From the NCBI GenBank assembly GCA_018645325.1, contig JABGOU010000002.1:111345-175344 (forward strand): a stretch of DNA of 64,000 nucleotides, written 5' to 3'. The stretch is from Desulfobacula sp. GTDB lineage: Bacteria > Desulfobacterota > Desulfobacteria > Desulfobacterales > Desulfobacteraceae. A program made the translations under genes and the position numbers. Each line of letters starts with the position of its first letter. Position 1 is the stretch's first letter. The notes under the pieces are model-generated. The model had not been told where the DNA came from and made no database searches. It saw nothing but the letters and a program-made list of their open reading frames with translations. Positions 1 to 8,881 of the stretch are shown here, in pieces.

Positions 1-30
1 TTTTGAATATTAATCGGAGAATTATACTTT

Positions 31-705
31 ATTAAAAAATTAAACTCAATACCTCTTTTTTCCGGTCTCGCCCAAGAACACCTGGAAAAAATCGCCTCCA
101 TTGCCTCAACACTTAAATTTGACAAGGGTGAAATAATTTTTCATGAAGGAGACAAGGGAAACGGATTTTATATGGTTGAGAAAGGAAAAATTAAAGTTTT
201 TAAACTCTCCTATGAGGGTAAAGAACAAATCCTTCATATTTATGGTCCAGGCAACACCTTTGGAGAGGTTCCGGTTTTTGAAGGCAAAAATTTTCCAGCC
301 TCTTCCATGGCCCTTGAAAAATCTGTCATTCTTTTCCTTCCCAGAGATAAATTTGTAGATTTGATTACGGCAACACCGGGGCTGGGGATGATCATGCTGG
401 CAGATTTATCCAAGCGGCTTCGAGACTTTACCATGCAGATTGAAAACTTGAGTTTAAAAGAAGTCCCTGCAAGGCTTGCCGCCTATATCCTCACACTTTC
501 CAAAGAACAACAAAATAAAACCCAGGTGACACTTCCCATATCAAAAGCACAATTATCCAACCTGATTGGAACCACGCCTGAAACTGTCTCAAGGATATTA
601 AAAAAAATGATGGAATCTTCTTTTATTGAAGTCCAGACCAAAACTATTTTAATTAAAGATTTTGAAGGGCTTATTAACCTTTCAGAGTCAGGAAGCCTTT
701 CTTAA
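31..705 (+). CDS. Crp/Fnr family transcriptional regulator
   Basis: A cyclic-nucleotide-binding-fold sensor followed by a winged helix-turn-helix, the Crp/Fnr layout. The open frame runs from the stop at 4-6. It shows the N-terminal IPLFSGLAQEHLEKIA wording and the beta-roll motif GNGFYMVEKGKIKVFK, and near the C-terminus ISKAQLSNLIGTTPETVSRI, which is the DNA-recognition helix region. No ATG precedes the domain. The first ATG (172) would cut the sensor in half, so I place the start at the ATT codon 31, with GGAG at 16-19 upstream. That would give about 224 residues, the usual family length, but the rare start codon makes it uncertain. There is no cysteine cluster in the N-terminal part, so an Fnr-type iron-sulfur sensor is unlikely. 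The signal sensed is unknown. Confidence 0.85.
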   Translation: MKKLNSIPLFSGLAQEHLEKIASIASTLKFDKGEIIFHEGDKGNGFYMVEKGKIKVFKLSYEGKEQILHIYGPGNTFGEVPVFEGKNFPASSMALEKSVILFLPRDKFVDLITATPGLGMIMLADLSKRLRDFTMQIENLSLKEVPARLAAYILTLSKEQQNKTQVTLPISKAQLSNLIGTTPETVSRILKKMMESSFIEVQTKTILIKDFEGLINLSESGSLS

Positions 706-736
706 GAGAGAAAAAGTATTCATTGTATGATAAAAA

Positions 737-885
737 AAAGAGGTAAGGTTGATTTCTGCTGGAATTGATGAAATCCCATGGCATACAAAAATATAGAAGA
801 TGTCATGGATCAACAAAAGGGTCTTGTTAAAATTGTGGCAAAATTTGAGTCCAAGCTGGTAAAAATGGCGCCATCCGGCAGATAA
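737..885 (+). pseudogene. rtcB: 3' remnant of rtcB (RNA ligase), frameshifted
   Basis: This short stretch between two intact genes translates like the last 45 or so residues of the RNA-splicing ligase RtcB. One frame gives ISAGIDEIP (to 777); after a missing base the next frame gives MAYKNIEDVMDQQKGLVKIV, then ends in VKMAPSGR and a TAA at 883-885. E. coli RtcB ends with DEIPMAYKDIDAVM and a similar tail, so the join DEIP/MAYK is where one base has been lost. An in-frame stop lies just upstream (731-733), and nothing else of the roughly 400-residue ligase is present. I read it as a decayed gene end left after a deletion. Confidence 0.6.
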
Positions 886-932
886 AAACGAAGATAAAAA
901 TGGGCATTATTATTTTTTATTAACCCAGGGGA

Positions 933-972
933 CAAATAAAAATAGATGGGAATGTTCCTCTATTTTTATTTG
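933..972 (+). promoter_or_regulatory. Perfect 14-bp inverted repeat before the aor gene
   Basis: CAAATAAAAATAGA (933-946) and its exact reverse complement TCTATTTTTATTTG (959-972) flank a 12-base spacer containing GGAA and TTCC, which could extend the pairing. The repeat ends 11 bases before the AAGGAGG ribosome site (984-990) of the oxidoreductase at 996. It has no run of T after it, so it is more likely an operator or a 5' leader stem than a terminator for the upstream gene. Confidence 0.6.
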
Positions 973-995
973 ACAACTTAGCCAAGGAGGAAAAA

Positions 996-2723
996 ATGGG
1001 GAAATTATTAAGGGTAAATACCAAAGAAAAAACATTTGCTTTCGAAGGAGTACCAGGAGCTTATGAAGGTCTCGGCGGCCGGGCACTCACATCCAAAATG
1101 ATCCTGGATGAAGTACCTGCGACCTGTCATGCTCTTGGAAAATCAAACAAACTGATTTTCGCACCAGGACTTCTTACAGGATCCCCTGCAGCCAATTCAG
1201 GCAGATTGTCTGCAGGCGCCAAATCACCACTGACAGGTGGTATTAAAGAGAGCAATTCAGGCGGATATGCTTCCCAGAAACTTGCAAAACTGGGTATTAC
1301 CGCTCTGGTTCTCGAAGACAAGCCTGAAACTGCTGATTACAGCATTCTTGTCATAAATAATGAGGGGGTACAAATCCTTCCAGCCGGAGATCTTACCGGC
1401 AAAGGCAATTATGCCGTCATGGAAATCCTTTGGGAAAAATATGGAAAAAATGTTGCCGTTATCAGTATTGGCCAGGCAGGAGAGCAATGTCTCAAAGGGG
1501 CCAGTATGAACCAGGCGGATTTAAACGGAAGACCGGGACGTGCCCATGGTAGAGGAGGTCTTGGTGCCGTCATGGGATCAAAAAAAATCAAAGCCATTGT
1601 GGTGGATGACAAAGGTGCGCCCCGTGTTGAAATTAAAGATCCTGATGCTTTTAAAGCTGCCAATAAGAAATGGGCAAACATGTTAAGAAGTCATCCGGTC
1701 TCAGGAGAAGGGCTGCCTGCCCTTGGTACGGCAGTGCTGGTAAATGTAATCAATGAAGCCGGTGCATTTCCGACCAAGAACTTTCGCTCCGGCCGGTTTG
1801 AGCATGCCCAGGATATAAGCGGCGAAAAAATGGCTGAACTGATTGAAGAAAGAGGGGGTGTTACAACGGAAGGATGCCATCCGGGCTGTGTCATTAAATG
1901 TTCCAATGTGTACCATGACAAAGATGGTAAATATCTCACATCCGGTTTTGAATATGAAACCATCTGGGCATTTGGTGCCCATACCACTATCAAAGAGCTT
2001 GATGATATTGCCATGCTGGACAGGTTGTGTGATGATTTTGGCCTTGATACCATAGAAATGGGTGTTGCATTAGGTATTGCCATGGAAGGCGGCATGATTC
2101 CATGGGGAGACGGAAAGGCTGCTATCGATCTTCTTTCAAAAGTCGGCGGATATGCCCCTGAAGGAAAAATCATTGGTAACGGTGCCTTATTCACAGGAGA
2201 TGCCCTTGGTGTGGACCGGGTACCTGTGGTCAAAAAACAGGCGTTTCCTGCCTATGACCCAAGATCCTGTAAAGGCGTCGGAGTCACCTATGCCACAACA
2301 CCCATGGGCGCGGATCATACTGCCGGATATGGAGTTACTGCAAATATTCTGAGCGTTGGCGGAACCATTGACCCCTGCAAAAAAGAAGGAAATGTTGAAC
2401 TTTCCCAAAACCTTCAGATTGCAACTGCAGCCATTGATTCTGCAGGGCTTTGCCTGTTTATTGCCTTTGCTGTTCTTGACGATGCAGGTGGAGTTCCAAC
2501 CATTGTGGATATGCTTAACGCAATGTATGGACTGACTCTAACACCGGATGATGTGGTTGCCCTTGGGAAAGCTACACTGAACAATGAAAAGGAATTTAAT
2601 AAAAAAGCCGGGTTCACAAAAGTTGATGATCAGCTTCCAGAAATGTTCAGCGAAACATTTGCGCCCCACAATACAACCTGGGATTTTACTGCCGAAGAGT
2701 TGTCAAAAACACTCGATTTTTAA
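996..2723 (+). CDS. aor: Tungsten-type aldehyde:ferredoxin oxidoreductase
   Basis: Oxidises aldehydes to carboxylic acids with ferredoxin as acceptor, using a bis-pterin tungsten (or molybdenum) cofactor and one [4Fe-4S] cluster in the cytoplasm. The 575 residues are near the usual family length (about 600). The N-terminal domain has the GGRALTSKMI and SGRLSAGAKSPLTGG pterin-contact motifs. Cysteines 294, 298 and 302 (CHPGCVIKC), with C486 late in the chain, are the likely cluster ligands; the first spacing is C-x3-C where Pyrococcus AOR has C-x2-C. DPRSCKGVGVTYATTPMGAD (421-440) is the second pterin-binding stretch. A strong AAGGAGG site precedes the ATG. It is a single-gene unit closed by the hairpin at 2746. 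Substrate cannot be told from sequence. Confidence 0.93.
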   Translation: MGKLLRVNTKEKTFAFEGVPGAYEGLGGRALTSKMILDEVPATCHALGKSNKLIFAPGLLTGSPAANSGRLSAGAKSPLTGGIKESNSGGYASQKLAKLGITALVLEDKPETADYSILVINNEGVQILPAGDLTGKGNYAVMEILWEKYGKNVAVISIGQAGEQCLKGASMNQADLNGRPGRAHGRGGLGAVMGSKKIKAIVVDDKGAPRVEIKDPDAFKAANKKWANMLRSHPVSGEGLPALGTAVLVNVINEAGAFPTKNFRSGRFEHAQDISGEKMAELIEERGGVTTEGCHPGCVIKCSNVYHDKDGKYLTSGFEYETIWAFGAHTTIKELDDIAMLDRLCDDFGLDTIEMGVALGIAMEGGMIPWGDGKAAIDLLSKVGGYAPEGKIIGNGALFTGDALGVDRVPVVKKQAFPAYDPRSCKGVGVTYATTPMGADHTAGYGVTANILSVGGTIDPCKKEGNVELSQNLQIATAAIDSAGLCLFIAFAVLDDAGGVPTIVDMLNAMYGLTLTPDDVVALGKATLNNEKEFNKKAGFTKVDDQLPEMFSETFAPHNTTWDFTAEELSKTLDF

Positions 2724-2745
2724 AATTTTAACTGAATAGCACTAA

Positions 2746-2776
2746 AATAAGGGCAGAATTTCTGCCCTTATTTTTT
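2746..2776 (+). terminator. Intrinsic terminator after aor
   Basis: AATAAGGGCAGAA (2746-2758) is followed directly by its perfect complement TTCTGCCCTTATT (2759-2771) and a T run. It sits 22 bases after the aor stop codon. Confidence 0.9.
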
Positions 2777-2814
2777 TAATTCTAACTTTAATCTGTAAGG
2801 ATTAAGAATTCCAA

Positions 2815-3984
2815 ATGACCTTTTTTATCATTTTCAGCAGCTTACTTTTCATAATTTATATTTACACGGGTTTCAGACTGATCCCGGCTCTTTTAAAAAA
2901 AAGGGCTGGACAATGGTGCTGGGTTATTCTTATCCTTTCTTTTGTTTCCTTGATTTTGCATCTTTATTTGCGGGTCAATTTTATCTATTTTCATATTTCA
3001 CAGATTTTAGCCTTGATCGGATATACATCACTTGGACTTGTCAGTACTCTTTTTTGTCTTTCTTTTTTCCGTGATCTTCTTATTATACCAATTATAACAA
3101 TATTAAAAATCAAAGAATTCTTTATAAAATCCAAGAAAATTTCTTTGTTTAACCCTTTAAAAAGAAATTTTCTTTTTAAAGCATCTGGGTATTCAATTGT
3201 TGCCTTAAGTTCTTGTACAACTTTCTTTGGATATTTTAGAGCTTTACAGAAGCCAAAAGTTGTTAAAATTGATATTAGATTAAACCAAAACCATAAAAAT
3301 TTAAAAGGTTTTAAGATTGTTCAATTTACAGATCTTCATGTGGGACCTACTATTACATACGATTATGTTAAACAAGCCTGTGATATAATAAGTCGTCTCA
3401 ACGCAGACATTATCGTTTTTACAGGAGACCTTGCAGATGGTTCTCCCCGGGACCTTGCTCATGATATCTCCCCTTTAAAGGGTCTTGATGCTCCCCTTGG
3501 AAAATATTTTGTCACAGGCAACCATGAATATTATTCAGGCGCCAAAAAATGGATTCACCAGGCTCGAATTTTGGGTTTTGAACCATTGATCAATGAACAT
3601 CGGGTGATCAAATATAAAAAAGGGCTCTTAACCCTGGCCGGTGTGACAGACATAAGGGCCGAAGCATTTTTTAAAAATCATCGATCAAGCCCGAAAAAGG
3701 CAATTCAGGGGTGTCCTGAAAAGAGTTTCAAACTGCTTTGTGCTCATCAGCCCACCAGCATCTACTCGGCATCCCGGGCAGGATTTGACCTGCAAATGTC
3801 CGGCCATACCCATGGCGGTCAGTATTTCCCTTTTAATTATTTTATCCAAATGGAGCATCCTTTTGTGAAAGGGCTTTATCAATATCAGAAGACACAGCTT
3901 TATGTCAGTCAGGGGACCGGATACTGGGGCCCACCCTTAAGGATTGGAACCTTTCCTGAAATAACCTTGTTTGAATTTATTTAA
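2815..3984 (+). CDS. Membrane-anchored metallophosphoesterase (YaeI-like)
   Basis: A calcineurin-like phosphoesterase carried behind an N-terminal membrane region. The first 100 residues hold about three hydrophobic segments (1-20, 36-55, 60-100), with another weakly hydrophobic stretch near 120-140. The catalytic domain then shows all metal motifs: FTDLH (D173, H175), FTGDL (D205), GNHE (N236, H237), AHQP (H311) and SGHTHGGQ (H331, H333). This order matches the YaeI/YkuE group of predicted phosphodiesterases, some of which act on UDP-diacylglucosamine-like lipids; the substrate here is unknown. The gene stands alone, with a terminator upstream and a 120-base gap before hisD. Confidence 0.85.
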   Translation: MTFFIIFSSLLFIIYIYTGFRLIPALLKKRAGQWCWVILILSFVSLILHLYLRVNFIYFHISQILALIGYTSLGLVSTLFCLSFFRDLLIIPIITILKIKEFFIKSKKISLFNPLKRNFLFKASGYSIVALSSCTTFFGYFRALQKPKVVKIDIRLNQNHKNLKGFKIVQFTDLHVGPTITYDYVKQACDIISRLNADIIVFTGDLADGSPRDLAHDISPLKGLDAPLGKYFVTGNHEYYSGAKKWIHQARILGFEPLINEHRVIKYKKGLLTLAGVTDIRAEAFFKNHRSSPKKAIQGCPEKSFKLLCAHQPTSIYSASRAGFDLQMSGHTHGGQYFPFNYFIQMEHPFVKGLYQYQKTQLYVSQGTGYWGPPLRIGTFPEITLFEFI

Positions 3985-4107
3985 TGGCTTTATAAACTCT
4001 TTTTTGCTATAAAAAAGGCCACATACATATATGTCTGGAATTTATCCATACTTAACGTCATATAGTGGTCACCCTGTAAACCATAATTTTTTGGAACAAT
4101 AATAAGA

Positions 4108-5403
4108 ATGAAACTATATAAATACCCTTCTAAAATTGCTGAAAAAAGAGTGAAAGATACCATAGAAAGAGGTATGGGGTTTTCAAAACAGGATTATGAG
4201 ACTGTTGAAGCCTATCTTGATGATGTAAAAATTAGGGGCGATGAAGCCCTTGTTGAATACACCAATCAATTTGATTCCAAAAAAGTCACCATTGATACTT
4301 TAAAAGTGACCCCAAAAGAGTTTGAAACCGCTTTAAAAAAAGTTGATAAATCATTTTTAAAAGCCCTTGACAGATCTGTAGCTCAAATTGTGGCTTTTCA
4401 TTTAAAACAGAAAGAAAACTCCTGGATTGACACACCACGAAATGGTGTCATGGTGGGACAGCTTATAAAGCCTGTAGGTACTGCAGGTGTTTATGCGCCT
4501 GGAGCAAAAGGAGGGAAAACACCTCTTGTATCATCTGTACTGATGGGGGGAATTCCTGCAAAAGCCGCTGGTGTGCAATCCATTAACCTTATGACTCCAC
4601 CCATGGAAAACGGTGAGATCAACCCCCATATTCTTGCTGCAGCCCAAAAAATTGGAATTACTTCAGTTTTTAAAGCCGGAAGCGCCTGGGCAATAGGGGC
4701 CTTGGCCTATGGAACCCATACCGTCCCAAAAGTTGATGTGATTGTTGGTCCCGGAAATATCTACGTGACACTTGCTAAAAAAATTGTTGCCGGCAGTGTA
4801 GGAATTGATATGATCGCAGGCCCCAGCGAAATACTTATAATTGCGGATAAACACGCAAACCCCCAATTTCTGGCAGCAGACCTTCTTTCCCAGGCAGAAC
4901 ATGATGTCATGGCATCTTCTATACTTGTTACGGATTCACAAAGCCTTGCCAAAAAAACGGCTGCCGCCCTTGAAAACCAGATTGAACACCTGTCCAGAAA
5001 AGAGATTGCAAAACAATCCATTAAATATTTCGGTGCCATTATGCTGGTACCTGACATTGAAACCGGAATCGAACTTTCAAACCGTCTTGCGCCTGAACAC
5101 CTTGAGCTGATCGTCAAGGAACCCTTTGATTATATCGATCTTATACAGAATGCAGGTGCTTTATTTATAGGCCCGTATACACCTGAACCCATGGGAGATT
5201 ATATTGCAGGACCAAACCATGTCCTGCCCACTGCCGGAACAGCAAGGTTTTCTTCTGCATTAAGTATTGACCATTTTACAAAAAAAACAAGTTTGATACA
5301 TTATTCAAAAGCGGCGTTTAAAAGGGAAGCTGATGATGTGATCCGGCTTGCTGAGACCGAGGGGCTGACTGCCCATGCCAATTGCGTAAAAATAAGAAGA
5401 TAA
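4108..5403 (+). CDS. hisD: Histidinol dehydrogenase
   Basis: Catalyses the last two steps of histidine synthesis, L-histidinol to L-histidine with two NAD+. Length 431 is standard. Zinc and catalytic residues are visible: Q262 and H265 in LLSQAEHD, the general-base pair E330-H331 in APEHLE, D364 in PMGDY, and H423 near the C-terminus. GPGNIYVTLAK and GPSEILIIAD are family signatures. No other his biosynthesis gene is adjacent; instead hisS follows 108 bases later, with its own predicted promoter, so hisD is probably transcribed alone. Confidence 0.96.
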   Translation: MKLYKYPSKIAEKRVKDTIERGMGFSKQDYETVEAYLDDVKIRGDEALVEYTNQFDSKKVTIDTLKVTPKEFETALKKVDKSFLKALDRSVAQIVAFHLKQKENSWIDTPRNGVMVGQLIKPVGTAGVYAPGAKGGKTPLVSSVLMGGIPAKAAGVQSINLMTPPMENGEINPHILAAAQKIGITSVFKAGSAWAIGALAYGTHTVPKVDVIVGPGNIYVTLAKKIVAGSVGIDMIAGPSEILIIADKHANPQFLAADLLSQAEHDVMASSILVTDSQSLAKKTAAALENQIEHLSRKEIAKQSIKYFGAIMLVPDIETGIELSNRLAPEHLELIVKEPFDYIDLIQNAGALFIGPYTPEPMGDYIAGPNHVLPTAGTARFSSALSIDHFTKKTSLIHYSKAAFKREADDVIRLAETEGLTAHANCVKIRR

Positions 5404-5432
5404 CACCGGTTTTTATTACATGATTTTACGTA

Positions 5433-5460
5433 TTGACTAACACCTTGATTTTAATATATA
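5433..5460 (+). promoter_or_regulatory. Predicted sigma-70 promoter of hisS-aspS
   Basis: TTGACT (5433-5438) and TATATA (5455-5460) are separated by 16 bases, 51 bases before the hisS start. Predicted by eye only. Confidence 0.5.
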
Positions 5461-5511
5461 AACAACGCTTGTTTTAAATTTTACCAATAATTTTAATATA
5501 AAGAAAACATA

Positions 5512-6768
5512 ATGCAGACCATTCGAGGATTTAGAGATATACTGCCGGAAAAGATTTCTCTCTGGCAGAAAGTAGAAAAGGAAGCAACACATTTATTTAA
5601 AAGCTTCGGGTTTAAAGAAATCAGGATTCCCATCATTGAAAAAACCCAACTTTTTGCCAGAAGTATCGGAGAGGTAACGGATATTGTTGAAAAAGAGATG
5701 TATACATTTGAAGATCGAAAAGGGGACAAACTGACCTTAAGGCCGGAAGCCACAGCTTCTATTGTCAGGTCTTATATCCAGCATAAAATGTATGCAACAG
5801 ACCCTATCAGAAAATTTTACATGGTCGGCCCCATGTTCAGGCGTGAAAGGCCTCAAAAAGGAAGATACCGTCAATTCTATCAAATTGATGCAGAAATATT
5901 TGGGGTGGAATCTGCCTATGTTGACAGCCAATTGATTTTTCTATTGAACCAATTGTTTAAACGCCTGGGACTGACCGGACTTTCAGCACATATCAATTCC
6001 CTTGGATGTCCTGAATGCAGGCCTTCCTTTCAAAAAGTACTTTTGGATTTTATTGAGTCAAAAAAAGACATGCTTTGTGAAAACTGCTTAAGAAGGATGG
6101 ATAAAAATCCCTTAAGAATCCTTGACTGCAAAATAGAAAATTGTAGAAATGCGATTGCCCATGCCCCTGCAACCCTGGACCATCTCTGCAATGAATGTTC
6201 AGACCATTTTAATACAGTAAAAAAAGCCCTTGAAACACAGGGTGTTGATTTTATTGTGGACAAATCTCTGGTGCGGGGTCTTGATTACTATACAAGGACT
6301 GCCTGGGAAATTCAGACCACCACGCTTGGAGCGCAAAGTGCTGTTGCAGGAGGCGGTAGATATGACGGTCTTGTCAAGGAACTGGGCGGCCCCCAAACAC
6401 CAGCAATCGGATTCGCCATTGGCTTTGACCGCCTGGTGGAGGTCATGGAACAGATTGATAAAATACCCGAACCCCTCCCACTTGATCTGTTTATCATCTC
6501 TTTAGGTGATACTGCTATGGAAAAAGGATATCACTGGTCCTGTGAGCTGAACCAGAAAGGTATTCGCACAGAAATAGACTTCAGGGGAAAAAGCTTGAAA
6601 GCACTTATGAAAAGGGCAGATAAACTTGCCGCCCGATATGTATTGATTGCAGGAGAAAATGAACTTATTGAAAATGCTATTATACTTAGAAACATGAATA
6701 CCAAAGAACAGGTTTCTCTCTCCATGGAAGACATGATTCCAGAACTGATCAAGATATTTAAAAAATAA
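5512..6768 (+). CDS. hisS: Histidyl-tRNA synthetase
   Basis: Class II aminoacyl-tRNA synthetase charging tRNA-His; 418 residues is the normal size. Motif 2 is seen as GPMFRRERPQKGRYRQFYQI, the two histidine-specific loops as LVRGLDYYTRTAWEI and AGGGRYDGL, and motif 3 as AIGFAIGFDRL. The C-terminal anticodon domain (from about residue 325) ends in the usual alpha/beta fold. aspS follows after 17 bases, so the two form an operon, an arrangement common in bacteria. Confidence 0.97.
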   Translation: MQTIRGFRDILPEKISLWQKVEKEATHLFKSFGFKEIRIPIIEKTQLFARSIGEVTDIVEKEMYTFEDRKGDKLTLRPEATASIVRSYIQHKMYATDPIRKFYMVGPMFRRERPQKGRYRQFYQIDAEIFGVESAYVDSQLIFLLNQLFKRLGLTGLSAHINSLGCPECRPSFQKVLLDFIESKKDMLCENCLRRMDKNPLRILDCKIENCRNAIAHAPATLDHLCNECSDHFNTVKKALETQGVDFIVDKSLVRGLDYYTRTAWEIQTTTLGAQSAVAGGGRYDGLVKELGGPQTPAIGFAIGFDRLVEVMEQIDKIPEPLPLDLFIISLGDTAMEKGYHWSCELNQKGIRTEIDFRGKSLKALMKRADKLAARYVLIAGENELIENAIILRNMNTKEQVSLSMEDMIPELIKIFKK

Positions 6769-6785
6769 TATAGAGGAAATACTAC

Positions 6786-8573
6786 GTGGCTGATTCACTA
6801 GAAGGTTTAAAAAGAACACATCATTGTTGCCAATTAAGAGATACTGATATCAATAAACAAGTTGTTTTAATGGGATGGGTTCAGCACCGCCGTGACCATG
6901 GAGGTGTAGTCTTTATAGACTTAAGGGACAAAGAAGGCATTACCCAAATTGTTTTTAATCCGGAAAATTCTAAAGCAATTCATAAAAGAGCCCAGGAAAT
7001 AAGGAACGAATATGTTATTGGTGTTAAAGGAAAAGTTATTGCCCGCCCGGATGATATGCTCAATCCAAATATGGAAACCGGTGCCATCGAGGTATTGATA
7101 GATGAATTGAATATTTTTTCCAGGGCCACAACCCCGGCATTCCAGATTGAAGACAGAGTGGAAGCATCTGAATCCATTCGGTTACAATACAGATATCTGG
7201 ATTTAAGACGGCCCCAGCTGAAAAATAATATTCTGGCCAGACATAAAGCCACTATGGCTATCAGAAACTATCTTGACAATAACGGGTTTGTGGATATTGA
7301 AACACCCTTTTTGACCAAAAGTACACCAGAGGGTGCAAGGGATTACCTGGTTCCGTCCAGAGTCAACCCGGGCAACTTTTATGCACTCCCTCAGTCTCCC
7401 CAGCTTTTTAAACAATTATTAATGATAGCAGGATTTGACAGGTATTACCAGATTGTCAAATGTTTCAGGGATGAAGATCTAAGAGCGGACAGGCAGCCCG
7501 AATTTACCCAAATCGATATGGAAATTTCTTTCATTAATGAACAGGAGATTATGGAAATTGCAGAAGGTATGATTGTCGCTATTTTCAAAAAAGTACTCGA
7601 TCTTGACCTTGTCACTCCTTTTCCACAGATCACCTATGATGAAGCAATGTCAAAATTTGGTCTGGACAGGCCAGACTTAAGATTTGGTCTGGAATTGTGT
7701 GAAGTCTCCGATATTGTAAAAGATGCCGGGTTCAAGGTGTTTGCCAATGTAGTAAAAAATGGCGGCCTTGTTAAGGCCATTAATGCAAAGGGTTGTTCCT
7801 CTTTTACCAGAAAACAGATTGATGAGTTGACCGATTTTGCAGCTGTATATAAGGCAAAGGGTCTTGCCTGGATAAAGATTAAGGAAAATGAATGGCAGTC
7901 TCCCATCGCCAAATTTTTTACCAGCAAAGAAAAAGATGCTTTAAGGGTGAGGCTCGACCTTGAACCTGGCGATATTGTTTTCTTTGTTGCAGACCAGCCC
8001 AAAATTACCAACGAGGCTCTTGGCCAGCTTAGAAATGAACTGGCAAGACGGCTTGGGATGATTTCCGATGATAACTATGAATTTACCTGGGTTACCCATT
8101 TCCCATTGCTGGATTATGATGAAACTGAAAAACGCTATCAGGCCTTGCATCATCCTTTTACCGCACCCTTTGAGGAGGATATTGAAAAACTTTCCTCTGA
8201 CCCTCTTGCCGTCAAATCAAGGGCTTATGATTTGGTGTTGAACGGGATTGAAATCGGCGGTGGAAGTATTCGTATTCACTCCACTGAACTTCAGCGAAAA
8301 GTATTAAACTGCCTTGGGATTGATGAAACCGAAGCCAATGAAAAATTCGGATTTCTTTTAAATGCCCTGTCCTCTGGTGCACCGCCCCACGGTGGAATTG
8401 CTTTCGGATTGGACCGGTTGATGATGCTGCTATGCCGCGAAGACTCCATCAGAAACGTCATTGCTTTTCCAAAAACACAGAAAGCTACCTGCCCTCTGAC
8501 CGAAGCGCCATCAAGACCTTCAATGGAACAGCTTCAGGAGCTTTCAATCAGAATATCCAAAATAGAAGAATAA
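6786..8573 (+). CDS. aspS: Aspartyl-tRNA synthetase
   Basis: Bacterial-type class II AspRS, 595 residues. It begins at GTG with AGAGG upstream. An N-terminal OB-fold anticodon domain (about 10-110, MGWVQHRRDHGGVVFIDLRD) leads into RYLDLRR, motif 2 (CFRDEDLRADRQPEFTQID), the bacterial GAD insertion (about 285-420) and motif 3 (GIAFGLDRLMML). Whether it also charges tRNA-Asn cannot be read from the sequence; gatCAB and asnS are not in the window. A strong terminator follows the stop. Confidence 0.97.
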   Translation: MADSLEGLKRTHHCCQLRDTDINKQVVLMGWVQHRRDHGGVVFIDLRDKEGITQIVFNPENSKAIHKRAQEIRNEYVIGVKGKVIARPDDMLNPNMETGAIEVLIDELNIFSRATTPAFQIEDRVEASESIRLQYRYLDLRRPQLKNNILARHKATMAIRNYLDNNGFVDIETPFLTKSTPEGARDYLVPSRVNPGNFYALPQSPQLFKQLLMIAGFDRYYQIVKCFRDEDLRADRQPEFTQIDMEISFINEQEIMEIAEGMIVAIFKKVLDLDLVTPFPQITYDEAMSKFGLDRPDLRFGLELCEVSDIVKDAGFKVFANVVKNGGLVKAINAKGCSSFTRKQIDELTDFAAVYKAKGLAWIKIKENEWQSPIAKFFTSKEKDALRVRLDLEPGDIVFFVADQPKITNEALGQLRNELARRLGMISDDNYEFTWVTHFPLLDYDETEKRYQALHHPFTAPFEEDIEKLSSDPLAVKSRAYDLVLNGIEIGGGSIRIHSTELQRKVLNCLGIDETEANEKFGFLLNALSSGAPPHGGIAFGLDRLMMLLCREDSIRNVIAFPKTQKATCPLTEAPSRPSMEQLQELSIRISKIEE

Positions 8574-8584
8574 TCCTATACATA

Positions 8585-8632
8585 ACAAAGCACCAGAGCA
8601 AGCCTTTGACCCTGTCCTGGTGCTTTGTCTTT
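8585..8632 (+). terminator. Intrinsic terminator after aspS
   Basis: ACAAAGCACCAG (8585-8596) pairs perfectly with CTGGTGCTTTGT (8617-8628), with a 20-base loop and CTTT after it. Confidence 0.8.
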
Positions 8633-8881
8633 AATTTCAACTAAAAGAATATTAAAATCAAACACTAATTGAGACTTCCCCGGGTCTTTAAAAGACTTAA
8701 CCGCTTTTTTATTGCTCAAAAGGCTTAATCCTGATACAAATCAAGATTAAAGGAAACAATGTTATGAACTTTGCGGTCCTTAGTTGTGGCGGACCGGGTA
8801 TTCATTGGAGTTCTGCATTATGAGAATTCTGTTAAGGTGACTCATTTTTTGGGTATTAGTGGTGTAAAGGAGGTTATTCCG
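8633..8881 (+). other. Leader region of the DAHP synthase gene
   Basis: About 250 bases without a supported gene. The frame of the downstream enzyme stays open back to a TTG at 8771, but that stretch has no ribosome site and no DAHP-synthase similarity. At 8761-8782 lies GTTATGAACTTTGCGGTCCT, a near copy of one end of the palindromic element found at 10731-10896. GGTCC and GGACC within it could pair in RNA. No T-box or leader peptide rich in aromatic residues was seen. Confidence 0.4.

Noticed and set aside
172-705. Crp/Fnr gene starting at ATG 172
   Set aside because: It would lose the first half of the sensor domain, whose conserved residues are encoded upstream in the same frame.
1691-2233. 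Long minus-strand open frames inside aor and nifJ
   Set aside because: They are antisense shadows of strongly coding genes, with low-complexity Ser/Pro composition and no ribosome sites.
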